NCBI RefSeq assembly: GCF_002278135.3
Contig: NZ_CP029425.2
Span: 992,001 to 1,056,000 of the forward strand
Length of the DNA: 64,000 nt
Direction: 5' to 3'
Source: Bradyrhizobium ottawaense
GTDB taxonomy: Bacteria > Pseudomonadota > Alphaproteobacteria > Rhizobiales > Xanthobacteraceae
Part shown: one piece after another, positions 39,914 through 48,153 of the stretch
Position numbering within the stretch: position 1 is the stretch's first letter
Layout of the letters: the number at the start of each line of letters is the position of its first letter
Program-made: the position numbers and the translations under genes
Notes under the pieces: generated by a model
What the model saw: only the letters and a program-made list of their open reading frames with translations
Databases searched by the model: none
What the model was told of the DNA's origin: nothing

Positions 39914-40339
39914 TCATAGGAAGAAGCCGCTGATCTTCGCAGTCCTGCCTGCACAAATCCGGCGAACTTTCCCATTTTTGTGCTGAATTTGATCACGGCA
40001 GGCTCTCTTGAACGCGCCTCCTGATTTTGCCTCGCGCCGCGAACCCTCTAACGCAGAGCGGGCTTCACCCTGAGTGGCTCCGGGCTCTGGTACGCCACTG
40101 CTTTCGATCTCCCTAGGAGGCGTAGATGCCTTTGGGAACTTGAAAACCAAGGGAAAAATAGCCGAGACTAGCGCGTCGAGAGCACATCGCTCCTCGGACA
40201 GACGTCTTTCGACATACTGGCGGTCAAGCCCCGCGACCTCTGTTTCAAGCAAACGGCGATAGCGGTGGATGCGGTTACGGTGGGTTCGCATGGCGGCGAG
40301 CGTTTCGCTGATCATCGGCAGAATCTCATTCGAAATCAA
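39914..40339 (-). CDS. Hypothetical helical protein
   Basis: 141 residues; the first 75 form a charged helical hairpin (IHRYRRLLETEVAGL, ERRLSEERCALDALV) followed by a polar, probably disordered tail. CAAATCCTCTCCTCC before the start is the complement of a strong GGAGGAGAGG ribosome site, which supports translation. No family recognised. Confidence 0.5.
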   Translation of the reverse strand: MISNEILPMISETLAAMRTHRNRIHRYRRLLETEVAGLDRQYVERRLSEERCALDALVSAIFPLVFKFPKASTPPREIESSGVPEPGATQGEARSALEGSRREAKSGGAFKRACRDQIQHKNGKVRRICAGRTAKISGFFL

Positions 40340-40642
40340 ATCCTCTCCTCCTTAACCGCGTGCCTGCGGTGGAGCATAGCTGACTCCGCGGAGCGCTGTG
40401 ATTTGATGTCCTTTCTCTAGGGACAGCCCTGAAGGGTCAATTGGGTTCGTAACGCGCCGCTTCTGTACGTAACGTACAATGAATCCAGCGGGCGCCGTCC
40501 GGACAGTGAATATGGCAAGCCAGATGTTGCGCCCTGTTCTGCCGAAAGCAAGACATTCTGAGGGGCGCGCAAAGCCCGATCGCTAGCTGAGAGCTGTTCG
40601 TTTGCCCGAGGCACTCACGGGCCCTGCTCGTCATCGTCGCCG
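40340..40642. other. Spacer
   Basis: No recognised gene. It includes the tandem-like phrase CGTAACGCGCCGCTTCTGTACGTAACG near 40448 and short overlapping frames on both strands that look like chance. Confidence 0.35.
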
Positions 40643-41173
40643 CTAGCCGATGAAGCTGAAGCCGACCTTGCTGACCTGTACGACGAGCGCGGCGACCTCA
40701 AGCCCATAGACGCTTGGCCGGAAATTTGGCGGCAAGGCCTCGTTGCCGGTGTCGAGATCGACGCGCTATACGAAGGGGCGGGCGAGGAGCGTAGGCAAGT
40801 CGGTCACGTCAAGAAGATCAGGTTGAGTGATCGACTGCGCCGCCTGGAGCTGATCGGCAAGCATGTTCGCGTCAATGCGTTCCAGGAGCGGGTTGAGTTT
40901 AGCCTGTTGGAAGGACTGGGAGAGCGCATCGATCGCGCCAAGGCTCGCGCAGCATCTCTTCCAGCGCTTCCGGCTCCGCCGATCGTGAAGGTCGCGTCTG
41001 CTCCTCTCCCTTCGCGTGTAGAGCAGCCAGCGCCAGCCGCACCACCTGCGCCGCCGTCACCACCACCGCCGCTGCCGAAGCCGGCTTACAAGCCGATCAT
41101 GCCCGCGCCTGAACCCGCAGCACCGTGGCCGTCGTTCGGCGGCTTCGCTGCGACCGACTACGATCCCACCTAG
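40643..41173 (+). pseudogene. Phage terminase small subunit-like, 5' end missing
   Basis: The open frame ends at TAG 41171. Its middle (GVEIDALYEGAG, then KIRLSDRLRRLELIGKHVRV) matches the C-terminal dimerisation part of phage terminase small subunits, followed by an about 70-residue Pro/Ala-rich tail. No ATG precedes the homologous part; only TTG 40823 lies inside it. The frame runs back to a stop at 40559, so the helix-turn-helix part is lost. Confidence 0.5.
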
Positions 41174-41194
41174 CAAAAAACGAAATGCTCCATC

Positions 41195-41329
41195 ATGGCA
41201 ACAATCGCTGCCAACATCGCCACCATCCAAGCCCAAGCCGCCGTTCTCGACACGCTAATTGGGCAATTTGCCGCCGCCAAAGCGTTGATCGACGCGGCCG
41301 AACTCGACATTCGCAGTCAGCAAGCCTAA
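41195..41329 (+). CDS. 44-residue helical peptide
   Basis: ATG 41195 to TAA 41327-41329. Ala/Ile/Gln-rich amphipathic helix (MATIAANIATIQAQAAVLDT). It lies 22 bases after the terminase-like frame, as small phage genes do. Function unknown. Confidence 0.45.
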   Translation: MATIAANIATIQAQAAVLDTLIGQFAAAKALIDAAELDIRSQQA

Positions 41330-41626
41330 GCGTGGACTTGCACAGGTTTCGCTGCGCTGTCTGCAATCACGCACTTACGACATTCGCAGCGCATGAAGAT
41401 TCCATGCATTCCAATGGCCGGTGGCTTCAAGGCGATTTGCGCCCACCGAAGTAAGCCGCGCTGCAAGTCGTGACCGAAGGCGAGACGCCGCGGCTGCCGG
41501 AAGGTTTCAGGGTCGAGCTCGACAAGGACGGTTGGCGGCACTGATTCGCGCGAAGCGCCGATGGCCTCAATGCATCTGCCGCTCTGACTGATCTTCACTA
41601 ATCCGCCAGCCGCGTAGGGCATGACC

Positions 41627-41851
41627 ATGTCCGATGACTGGACCAAACGAGCGACGAACATCCTTCGAGAACTTCATGCTGCCGAGACGGAGCTAATCGG
41701 CAGGGGGGCTATCCTGACCGACGGTAAGGCGGGGACGGTTGATCACGTCTTCCTTGACGAGGTGCACGGGCTCCGGATCTCGATCGGTGGCCACGACGGC
41801 AAGTGGCCGATTTCGACTCTGAAGCTTCTAGACTCCGGTTTCGCCAGATAG
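41627..41851 (+). CDS. Small hypothetical protein, 74 residues
   Basis: MSDDWTKRATNILRELHAAE start, then a strand-rich part (GKAGTVDHVFLDEVHGLRIS) resembling a small SH3-like domain. The alternative start at 41621 adds two residues. A minus-strand frame (41326-41622) overlaps the start region and carries a CECRKC motif; it is less likely to be real. Confidence 0.5.
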   Translation: MSDDWTKRATNILRELHAAETELIGRGAILTDGKAGTVDHVFLDEVHGLRISIGGHDGKWPISTLKLLDSGFAR

Positions 41852-42036
41852 CGCAGGCGGTGTCAGCCCGTGGCAATGACCGATCAAGGCTGGGGCGCCC
41901 GTTCGAGGATGATCCGATCGAGGTAGACGGGCGCAAGCTGGGGGGTGGCATCATGTGGGCCTTGCACCTCGGAGGGCCGACACCAGATGGCGGGCCACTG
42001 CGCAAGAAGGGCAAACCGTGCAGGGTGATCCGATGA
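41803..42036 (+). CDS. Small hypothetical protein, probably a frame-fused remnant
   Basis: The C-terminal part from about 41900 (RPFEDDPIEVDGRKL) resembles the gene at 43264 (GRRFEDPITIGDRILV). The matching start MTDQGWGAR lies in another frame at 41876. One small indel separates the two, so the true gene was probably 41876-42036. As sequenced, the long frame begins inside the previous gene. Confidence 0.4.
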   Translation: MADFDSEASRLRFRQIAQAVSARGNDRSRLGRPFEDDPIEVDGRKLGGGIMWALHLGGPTPDGGPLRKKGKPCRVIR

Positions 42037-42128
42037 GCCAAATAAACCAGACCGGCCGTAGGATTATCTACGTCATGATGGTGGTCGTGGTGCTGGTGGT
42101 CATCTGGCAGATTCTCACGCCGCTTTGA
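42033..42128 (+). CDS. 31-residue single-helix membrane peptide
   Basis: ATG 42033 overlaps the upstream stop (ATGA). A polar start (MSQINQTGRR) is followed by a strongly hydrophobic helix (VMMVVVVLVVIWQIL). It is one of several tiny membrane ORFs in this segment. Confidence 0.55.
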   Translation: MSQINQTGRRIIYVMMVVVVLVVIWQILTPL

Positions 42129-42265
42129 GAAGGCCCGCCAGATAGCTTGTCCGCCCGGTCACCGTCCGCGGTGATCACTCGGTGACCGGGCGCCCAGCGC
42201 GGTGCGCGGCAGCGAGGCGGAGCCTGGCCGAGTAAGCCAGTCACAGTTTACCTGGAGTGGCAGCC

Positions 42266-42412
42266 ATGATGCAGAACGTTGTAGCCGGATGCGTCGCAGT
42301 GGCTTTGATTATCCTGGCCTTGATTGGCTTCGCCCAAACGCACCGTGAATGTTGGCACGGGCACGTGCTCCTAACCCATGAGCCCTGCGGATCCGTCAGC
42401 CCTTCAATATAG
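42266..42412 (+). CDS. 48-residue membrane peptide
   Basis: From ATG 42266, which follows TGGAGTGGCAGCC: one hydrophobic helix (VAVALIILALIGFAQ), then a His/Cys-rich tail (HRECWHGHVLLTHEPCG) that could bind a metal. No family recognised. Confidence 0.5.
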   Translation: MMQNVVAGCVAVALIILALIGFAQTHRECWHGHVLLTHEPCGSVSPSI

Positions 42413-42614
42413 GAACAACCATTTTCCGCTGATCTGGGCGCGGGACCGAAGCCCCGCGCTCTCGTCGTTCACCGCCTCGGCCGGCGGGCGCAAAACCAGC
42501 TGTCGATCGCAGTGAGCGCTTTTCCACACCCACGACGCGCAGTAGCTCGCGCGCGGTCCGAGCCACCAGTAATCGATAATTTGACTGTCGCCCGCGCAGC
42601 GGTTGGATCTCGGC

Positions 42615-42896
42615 ATGCCTCACCCTGCCCGCCGCCACACGCCCACGCACGCCGAGGGTCGGCCAATCAAGATCACCTTTGGCGAGATGCGCGAGATGGG
42701 CTTGCGCGGCGTCCTCATGTATTGCCCCTGCGGCCGTCACGTTGCGCTCGGCACCGATCGCTGGCCCGACGATGTTCGGCTGTCAGATGTCGAGCCGCGC
42801 TTCGTCTGCACCGCCTGCGCCGGGCGCGGCGCAGACGTACGACCGGATTTCAACTGGAACGCAAAAGGGCCGATCGGCGACATGGGCTATCGGTAG
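42615..42896 (+). CDS. Conserved small protein with zinc-ribbon-like cysteines
   Basis: 93 residues. KITFGEMREMGLRGVLMYCP is followed by cysteine pairs CPCG and CTAC with RWPDDVRLSDVEPRFVCTAC, a pattern I know from small Bradyrhizobium island proteins. Probably a zinc ribbon. ATG 42615 is chosen because an upstream ATG 42603 has no ribosome site. Role unknown. Confidence 0.7.
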   Translation: MPHPARRHTPTHAEGRPIKITFGEMREMGLRGVLMYCPCGRHVALGTDRWPDDVRLSDVEPRFVCTACAGRGADVRPDFNWNAKGPIGDMGYR

Positions 42897-43077
42897 CCAC
42901 CTTAAAAACGGCCCCGGCCATGGGGGCTTTTGAAGTGTGGAGGCCGGGGCCGTTGGAGGTGACCTTGGCGGTAATGGGGTCGCCAGGTGGTGACGAGCAT
43001 AGGAAAAACCGGCAATCAGTTCTGTCCACTTGTGCCCAAAGCGGTATAGTTCCTCATCGGGAACGGAACCGGTCGCA

Positions 43078-43267
43078 ATGAAGGACATGCAGGCTCAGTT
43101 AGAAAAGCTCCGCACGGATGCTGCCGAGTGCGCCTTGATCCGCGATCTTGCTACTGAACCCAAGAAGCGAGATGTTCACAAGGCTGGCCGAGCATCTGAC
43201 AGTTCTGGCCGACGAGGTTGAACGCGCCATTGCTGCCGCGAGACCTGAGCTGAAGCGGAAGGAATGA
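43078..43267 (+). pseudogene. Small helical island protein, frameshifted
   Basis: Frame 1 from ATG 43078 (MKDMQAQLEKLRTDAAECAL) runs to about 43170. Frame 2 then supplies MFTRLAEHLTVLADEVERAI to TGA 43265-43267. Inserting two bases after CGAG at 43170 joins them into one about 63-residue coiled protein. The stop overlaps the next ATG. Confidence 0.65.
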
Positions 43268-43458
43268 CGGAACGAGGCTGGGGTCGGCGTTTCGAGGATC
43301 CGATCACGATCGGCGATCGCATACTGGTGACGCAGCTCGACGCCGGCGAGTACATCGCCGCGTCGCCGAAGAAAGAGCACGCCGCATCGGAATGGCAAGC
43401 CGCGATGAAGGTGGAGGCCCGAGTATGTTTGCCAGCATCGGGGTCATGCGGGCATTGA
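43264..43458 (+). CDS. Small conserved-type protein (MTERGWG family)
   Basis: ATGA overlap with the previous gene. The body reads GRRFEDPITIGDRILVTQLD, then AGEYIAASPKKEHAASEWQA, a small beta/helix protein often found in these islands. The last about 12 residues look out of register, so its normal end near 43425 may have been altered. Function unknown. Confidence 0.55.
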   Translation: MTERGWGRRFEDPITIGDRILVTQLDAGEYIAASPKKEHAASEWQAAMKVEARVCLPASGSCGH

Positions 43459-43538
43459 ACCGCCACCACGTCCCGGAGTTTAACCCGAAGGGCAAAGAGC
43501 CTCACTGGGGCCGGCGCAAGCTGAAGAGGGACCAATAA
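43425..43538 (+). CDS. 37-residue basic peptide
   Basis: ATG 43425 to TAA 43536-43538: MFASIGVMRALNRHHVPEF, then HWGRRKLKRDQ. Its basic C-terminus and short length are as in small conserved Bradyrhizobium ORFs. A GGAGG lies 9 bases before the ATG. Confidence 0.6.
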   Translation: MFASIGVMRALNRHHVPEFNPKGKEPHWGRRKLKRDQ

Positions 43539-43560
43539 GGCGCCGCCAACTGAGGCGGCC

Positions 43561-43755
43561 TTACTCTCTCACAGGATGCAAGTCGGACGGCTGTACGGCG
43601 AGCCGATAAGCAATCTCCCGGGAGCCGTCGAAGACCTCTAGGACGCGCTCACAGATCAGGCACTTGTAGTGCCCGGCGTTGCCCTTGCGGGATTCAAGTT
43701 CGATCCGGCGAGATCCCGCCGAACAATCAGGGCACGTCACGTCGCCTTTCTTCAT
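43561..43755 (-). CDS. Zinc-ribbon protein, 64 residues
   Basis: MKKGDVTCPDCSAGSRRIEL with a second CxxC (YKCLICERVLEVFDG), giving a four-cysteine zinc ribbon. ATG 43755 is preferred over the longer frame because the domain starts there. The product may bind nucleic acid or act as an adaptor. It converges on the 43425 gene. Confidence 0.7.
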   Translation of the reverse strand: MKKGDVTCPDCSAGSRRIELESRKGNAGHYKCLICERVLEVFDGSREIAYRLAVQPSDLHPVRE

Positions 43756-44182
43756 GTGACAGTTATGATGCAGGCTACCGCAGGGGTCAAAGGTTAGTGT
43801 TTGCCCGACGGAACGCAGCTGGGACCAGTACGCCCCGAATGGGAAAAGCCGCAGCGTGGTTCCAGCCCCACTGCGGCATTCCCGGAATAACAAAAAAATT
43901 AGTGCTCAAATCGCGCCGGTGTTCCTTCAGTAGAACACCCCGTTCCGAAAATGGAGTCCGGACAACTACCGGACTTCGGTTTTCTACGTATTGTCACTTG
44001 GAGGGCCGACATGGCTGGGCATGGCAATTCCAGCCCCAATGCTCCCGGTTGCCGATCCAATTGCGGATTTGAGCGCCGGGAGTGCTAGGCCCACCAGCGT
44101 GAACCGGCGCCCACCGTAAATTTCCCAAGGTCAAAAAAAAGAACCGCCGACCTTGGTAACTAAGGCCATCAGCTGAGGCTGC

Positions 44183-44425
44183 TTACCTCTGCTCGTTCCT
44201 CGCACGGGAAGCCAGTCTATCCAGCTGGCCAGCCAAACCCACGAAACTTCGGGCGATGTTTTTCAGGGCGGCGGCGCGATCCTTGGAAATGCCGCTCACG
44301 CCAGAAAGTCTCTTGTAGTGGTTAGCCTGCTCGCGGCACTCAGCAATGTTGATCAATGGCTCAGCCTTCCTGTTGCCCGCGCGGGACGTGGGATCGCCTT
44401 TCCCCGCTGGCTTGCCTTCTACCAT
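44183..44425 (-). CDS. Small hypothetical protein, 80 residues
   Basis: A polar N-terminus is followed by helices (AECREQANHYKRLS, then AAALKNIARSFVGLAGQLDR). The pattern is that of small conserved rhizobial proteins often encoded in series. Function unknown. Confidence 0.6.
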   Translation of the reverse strand: MVEGKPAGKGDPTSRAGNRKAEPLINIAECREQANHYKRLSGVSGISKDRAAALKNIARSFVGLAGQLDRLASRARNEQR

Positions 44426-44503
44426 GTTAGGCCCTTAAATCAGGTTCGGACACTGGGTTAGATACGGACAGCGCCGGCTCGAGTTTTGAAAAGGAACACA
44501 ACG

Positions 44504-44643
44504 GTGGGCGTCTATGTGAACACCGCCAAGCAGGTCGGCGACGTCGATCACATCAAGTCTTCGCGACGGTGGACGCCGCGGAACGATGGTTCGAGGAGAA
44601 CGACCCGGAGGGCGTCGCCTTCGAATACGATGTGATCGAGTGA
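44504..44643 (+). pseudogene. Small island protein with a one-base deletion
   Basis: GTG 44504 opens VGVYVNTAKQVGDVDHIK. The next frame then gives VFATVDAAERWFEENDPEGV and AFEYDVIE to TGA 44641-44643. Adding one G in AAG-TCTTC (about 44560) restores a 46-residue protein. GGAACACAACG precedes the start. Confidence 0.65.
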
Positions 44644-44657
44644 TGTGGAGCGGATAA

Positions 44658-44894
44658 TCAGCGCCACATCGTTGGTGGGTTCAAGGCCTTGCGACCCGCC
44701 GCTTTCAACGCGTCGGTTGAGAGCTGTCCATGTGCCGCAGCATCGAGCAGCTTCGAAGCAACGTACGCTCTGGCGCCCGTTTCGCTTACAGGAATATTTT
44801 CGCAAACTTCGTCGAGCACCGCCCTGAGCAGCGCAGTCATTTCAGCATCAAACACGCCGAACTCCCGAAATTGAGAGGATCCTGAACGCTGCAC
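44658..44894 (-). CDS. Small conserved-type helical protein
   Basis: About 78 residues, of which FDAEMTALLRAVLDEVCENI, ARAYVASKLLDAA and the closing PPTMWR are typical of a small family frequent in Bradyrhizobium islands. GTG 44855 (V-F-D-A-E-M) may be the real start. Function unknown. Confidence 0.7.
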   Translation of the reverse strand: MQRSGSSQFREFGVFDAEMTALLRAVLDEVCENIPVSETGARAYVASKLLDAAAHGQLSTDALKAAGRKALNPPTMWR

Positions 44895-45047
44895 AAGCGG
44901 AATATATTCGCTTGGCAGCGTTCGCCGCGTATTCCGGTCTGGGCTCCGAAATCCCAGCGCCTACAAAATTGGCACCTGTACGTCAAAGTAATGTGACAGC
45001 TTCCTCGGCCACATCAACGGGCGTTTGCAGGGCCTCCCCAAAGGCCC

Positions 45048-45143
45048 TTACCAAGGAGGATAGAGCGCGACGAACAGCCCGAGGCCGGCAAGAAGTATTG
45101 CCCACGCGACGGCCTGACGATTGCGAAGCGAGCCACGGTTCAT
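45048..45143 (-). CDS. 31-residue single-helix membrane peptide
   Basis: ATG 45143 overlaps the stop of the upstream frameshifted gene (ATGA). A basic start (MNRGSLRNRQ) is followed by a helix (AVAWAILLAGLGLF) and the terminal motif LFVALYPPW. The same ending, LFVALYLPW, closes the peptide at 56218-56298. Confidence 0.6.
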   Translation of the reverse strand: MNRGSLRNRQAVAWAILLAGLGLFVALYPPW

Positions 45144-45314
45144 TTGCGAGCCTTCTTACGAGACTTTCGCGTAACCGAGGCCGCAGGATTTGACCCGTCG
45201 AACACAATGACGTCGAAGAGCGTCTTCGCGTCATCGGATAGGATCCCCAACCAACATCGCTTCTAATTCGGCGGCTGTCGTTGGGACAATCCCACCATTC
45301 GGCCGAACAGGCAT
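45140..45314 (-). pseudogene. Small acidic/basic island protein, frameshifted
   Basis: From ATG 45314 the frame reads MPVRPNGGIVPTTAAELEAM then stops. One base away in frame, SDDAKTLFDVIVFDG and a Lys/Arg-rich end (RKSRKKARK) continue to TGA 45140-45142. A single-base indel near 45240 explains the break. Confidence 0.6.
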
Positions 45315-45324
45315 AGTCGACACT

Positions 45325-45609
45325 TCATCTCAGAAAAAACCAAATAGCCTCCCATAGGCCCGGGCGACGGGCTCGGTGCCAGGCGTCGTGCGTCGCTCGC
45401 TGTCGGGGCGTCATCGCGGCCAGGCGCTCGGCGCGCTGTTTGGCATATCTCTGTTGCTGCCGAACCTTGCGGTTGAACCGCGTCGCGCCGGCAGGTGTTG
45501 AGGCGTCCCCGTACTGTGGCAGATGCCAAGCCTTTCCGATCCGAAACGACAGATACGCATGCCCCTTGACGACGTTGCGCTCGACGTTTGGTGGCAGTTT
45601 GCGAGGCAT
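45325..45609 (-). pseudogene. Site-specific integrase N-terminus fused to foreign sequence
   Basis: The first 25 residues (MPRKLPPNVERNVVKGHAYL, then SFRIGK) match the start of tyrosine-recombinase integrases of Bradyrhizobium phage islands. After SFRIGK the homology ends and the frame carries an Arg-rich segment closing WEAIWFFLR. The core-binding and catalytic R-H-R-Y domains are absent, so no active integrase remains. It follows an AlpA-like gene, the usual order excisionase-integrase. Confidence 0.55.
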
Positions 45610-45612
45610 GGC

Positions 45613-45871
45613 CTACCTCTCCCAACCAACATCGGCGTCAACGCCGGTCGCGTGCTCTTCCCCGTGGTGAGGCAGAGCGTCGATCGCGCTCGAGTTCGCG
45701 AACGTCCCAAGCCAGTCGTCTCGTACCCGGAATGACCCGCGGCTTGGGCATGCTTCCCGCCGTCACGAGAAGGTCAAACGTGTTCGGGCTAACCGAGGCA
45801 TATGCTGCGGAGGCCTCACGATCGATTAGGCGCGGCGGCAGAGTTGGCGGCAATGCAGCTTGACGTGCCAC
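45613..45871 (-). pseudogene. AlpA/excisionase-like DNA-binding protein, frameshifted
   Basis: ATG 45871: ALPPTLPPRLIDREASAAYA, SPNTFDLLVTAGSMPKPRVI, RRLAWDVRELE is a winged-helix AlpA/MerR-like domain as in phage excisionases. Two bases are missing after GAGCGC near 45685; the other frame then gives AIDALPHHGEEHATGVDADV, ending GWER-TAG at 45613. The gene directly precedes the integrase remnant. Confidence 0.65.
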
Positions 45872-46159
45872 TACCGCTTCTCCCCATCCTCCATTTCGAG
45901 AGCGACTGCCCCAACTCGGAGATCGGCTGCTTTTAATGGCGGCATTCCGCCGCTTCGCGGCGCTGACGACAGAAAGAGCATTGCGGTCATCATGCCAATG
46001 ATGTGCAAACAGGTGTGTAATATGAATGGCCCTCTGGGGCTATCTAGCTGATTTTATTGTATTATTTTCTTTAAATGGCGCTCCCTAGCGGAATGTAACC
46101 ACAGGTAATGATGAGATTTCCTATTATATTTCAATATGTTAAAATCTTGCCGTTTCGAC

Positions 46160-46182
46160 GTGTATCTACGCGGTGTATCTAC
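46160..46182. repeat. 10-bp direct repeat pair
   Basis: GTGTATCTAC at 46160-46169 and 46173-46182, 13 bases apart centre to centre, just before the palindrome. It resembles a small iteron or operator array. Confidence 0.6.
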
Positions 46183-46190
46183 TTTTTGGG

Positions 46191-46213
46191 TCGGTAGCCG
46201 ACTCGGCTACCGA
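46191..46213. promoter_or_regulatory. Perfect 23-nt palindrome
   Basis: Eleven-base arms TCGGTAGCCGA and TCGGCTACCGA flank a single C. Such a perfect dyad with almost no loop suits a dimeric DNA-binding protein or a recombination site better than a terminator, and no T-run follows. Confidence 0.7.
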
Positions 46214-46454
46214 AACTAACGAGTCGATGAGGGGCGGTAGAGCGCAAACCCATAACTATACAACTTGTAACAAAACTTGATTTGACTTTTCGTATTGCGG
46301 TTGAGGTCCCGTTCTGCTATGTACCACTCATGGCGACGTTGCGCGATTCGAGGGCGCGCCCGTGACTGCCTGACGGACACCTTGTCCGTCATCGGCTCAT
46401 AGCCGAGGTAATGCAGCCGCTCAGCGGCAACGCTAACCGAAAATTCCCACACCC

Positions 46455-46534
46455 ATGACCACTTTAAATGCGTCTGCGGTTACCGCTGATCGCCTTGACG
46501 CGGCCCTCGACCTCAGAGCTGGCCCCGGTTGTTT
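46455..46534 (+). pseudogene. 5' part of a small gene split by the IS3 element
   Basis: ATG 46455 starts MTTLNASAVTADRLDAALDL and runs into the left end of the insertion sequence. A plausible 3' part in the same orientation lies at 47858-48052. I cannot prove that the two belong together because no target duplication is visible. Confidence 0.45.
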
Positions 46535-46660
46535 GGACAGCGCCGCGCTGGATTTAAGTGGATTCCTGCCGGGTTATGCTGAACGCGGGGCTTTACGATT
46601 TTGTCGTTGCGTCGGGAGGGCGTAGCCCGACCAGAGCGACGACAAAATCGTCGGCGACGG

Positions 46661-47488
46661 TCATGCGGCCATCACCATAGCTTGCGTGCCGAAGTAAGCC
46701 TCGTCGGGCGTGCGCCCGTCAAGGCTCGAGTGAGGGCGTCCCTGATTGTAGAAGGCCAGATACTTGGCAATTGACGCTCGCGCCTCGGACACGCTGTCGT
46801 AGGCGCGGAGATAAACTTCTTCGTATTTGACCGTGCGCCAGAGCCGCTCGACAAACACGTTGTCGCGCCAGGCGCCCTTGCCGTCCATGCTGATGGCGAT
46901 CTTCGCGTCCAGCAGCACATCGGTGAACTCGAGGCTGGTGAACTGGCTGCCCTGATCCGTGTTGAAAATCTCGGGTCTGCCGTGCTTCGCCAACGCCTCC
47001 TGGACCGCTTGGACGCAGAAGGCCGCCTCCATTGTGATCGAGACGCGATGGGCCAGGACCCGTCGGCTGAACACATCGACGACCGCCGCGAGATAGACGA
47101 AGCCACGCCGCATCGGAATGTAGGTGATGTCCATTGCCCACGCATGGTCGGGCCGCTCGATCTTCAATCCGCGCAACAGGTACGGGTAGATCTTGTGACC
47201 CGGAGCCGGCTTGCTCGTGTTCGGGCGACGATAGACCGCCTCGATCCCCATGCGCTTCATCAGCGTCGCGATGTGGCGGCGACCGGCGTATACGCCCTCC
47301 CGCCGCAGCAACGATCGCAGCATACGCGCTCCCGCGAAGGGATAATCGAGATGCAGCTCATCGAGCCGACGCATCAAGGCAAGGTCCTCGGCCGAAACTG
47401 GCCGAGGTTCATAGTAGACCGTGCTGCGAGCCAGCTTCAGGACCTTCGCCTGGCGCACGATAGAAAGATCATGACCGCGGTCGATCAT
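46661..47488 (-). CDS. IS3 family transposase OrfB (DDE integrase)
   Basis: 275 residues: N-terminal HTH_21 region (YYEPRPVSAEDLALMRRLDE, YPFAGARMLRSLLRR), then the rve catalytic core with Asp in WAMDITYIPM, Asp in FNTDQGSQFTS and Glu in VERLWRTVKYEEV. Overlaps orfA by 4 bases (ATGA), so a coupled or frameshifted OrfAB product is expected. Confidence 0.93.
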   Translation of the reverse strand: MIDRGHDLSIVRQAKVLKLARSTVYYEPRPVSAEDLALMRRLDELHLDYPFAGARMLRSLLRREGVYAGRRHIATLMKRMGIEAVYRRPNTSKPAPGHKIYPYLLRGLKIERPDHAWAMDITYIPMRRGFVYLAAVVDVFSRRVLAHRVSITMEAAFCVQAVQEALAKHGRPEIFNTDQGSQFTSLEFTDVLLDAKIAISMDGKGAWRDNVFVERLWRTVKYEEVYLRAYDSVSEARASIAKYLAFYNQGRPHSSLDGRTPDEAYFGTQAMVMAA

Positions 47489-47790
47489 CGCTTTGCGCTC
47501 AGCAGGCCCGCCTTGGTGAGCGCGCCGGACAAAAAATCGTTTTCCAACGCCAGCTCGCCGATCTTGGCATGTAACGCCTTCAAATCGACCGGCGTCTCGG
47601 CCGATGTCTTGTCATGCCCAAACACGCCGGCGGCGCCTTCCAGGAGCTGGTTTTTCCAGATCGTGATCTGGTTCGGATGAACATCAAACAGTTGCGCCAG
47701 CTCCGCCAGTGTCTTGTCTCCTTTGACCGCAGCCAAAGCAACCTTCGCCTTGAATGCCGGAGAATGCGTCCGGCGGCTCTTCTTCGTCAT
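47485..47790 (-). CDS. IS3 family transposase OrfA
   Basis: 101 residues from ATG 47790: SRRTHSPAFKAKVALAAVKG, then TLAELAQLFDVHPNQITIWK is the helix-turn-helix, followed by a leucine-zipper-like coil (LHAKIGELALENDFL). It binds the ends of the element. A longer start at 47844 would extend into the terminal repeat and is less likely. Confidence 0.92.
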   Translation of the reverse strand: MTKKSRRTHSPAFKAKVALAAVKGDKTLAELAQLFDVHPNQITIWKNQLLEGAAGVFGHDKTSAETPVDLKALHAKIGELALENDFLSGALTKAGLLSAKR

Positions 47791-47857
47791 CTTCGCTCCT
47801 GATTCGCAGCAAGAATCCTCGCCGCTGTCAGGCAGAAAATCCACTCAAGCTACTGTC

Positions 47858-48052
47858 CGAATTTGCGAGGCCAGCTCTCTCATCGCCGAGGTGATGGTGC
47901 TGCACGACCGGCCGGGCTTCGCGCCCTACGTCGAACGCCTGGAGCGGGAGCTTGCCGCTATGCAGTCGAAGGATGACGTGATGACACGCGCGCGGCGGCG
48001 GCTTGCTGCCCGCGGCGCAAACGATAACGGCAAGTCCAAGGTAGCTGCGTGA
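47858..48052 (+). pseudogene. 3' part of a small helical protein gene
   Basis: Open frame entering from the IS end: SSLIAEVMVLHDRPGFAPYV, then ERLERELAAMQSKDDVMTRA and a basic tail to TGA 48050-48052. The YVERLERELAAMQSKDD pattern is like the gene at 59831-60070 (IFERLESELATAKAKED), a recurrent small phage-island family. Its 5' end was replaced by the insertion sequence. Confidence 0.6.
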
Positions 48053-48153
48053 ACAACAGCCCCGCGTCGCCCGCCAAATATCTGCAGCGCGACCTTTAGT
48101 GTCACGCCCGAAAAATCTCACTACTCATCACACACTACGAACGGAGGAATTGT

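Larger units (their letters stand above)
45872..46454. other. AT-richer region with repeats and a palindrome
   Basis: GC content drops sharply around 46030-46180. It contains the direct repeats at 46160/46173 and the 23-nt palindrome at 46191-46213. A minus-strand ORF at 46216-46452 (78 codons, basic) has no recognisable family. The region lies next to the integrase/excisionase remnants and could hold an attachment site or replication signal. Confidence 0.4.
46535..47857 (-). mobile_element. Complete IS3-family insertion sequence
   Basis: Two overlapping ORFs (orfA, orfB) lie between imperfect inverted ends. The left end starts GGACAG and includes TTAAGTGGATTCCTGCC; the right end, read in complement, starts GGACAG and includes TTGAGTGGATTTTCTGCC. 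Length 1.32 kb is normal for the family. Both genes look intact, so it may still be mobile. Flanking duplications were not identified. Confidence 0.8.

Noticed and set aside
41326..41622. Minus-strand gene with a CECRKC motif
   Set aside because: Its start overlaps that of the plus-strand gene at 41627, and neither the codon pattern nor a ribosome site supports it; kept only as a possibility.
46191..46213. The palindrome as a Rho-independent terminator
   Set aside because: The arms leave a one-base centre and no T-run follows, so an intrinsic terminator is unlikely.
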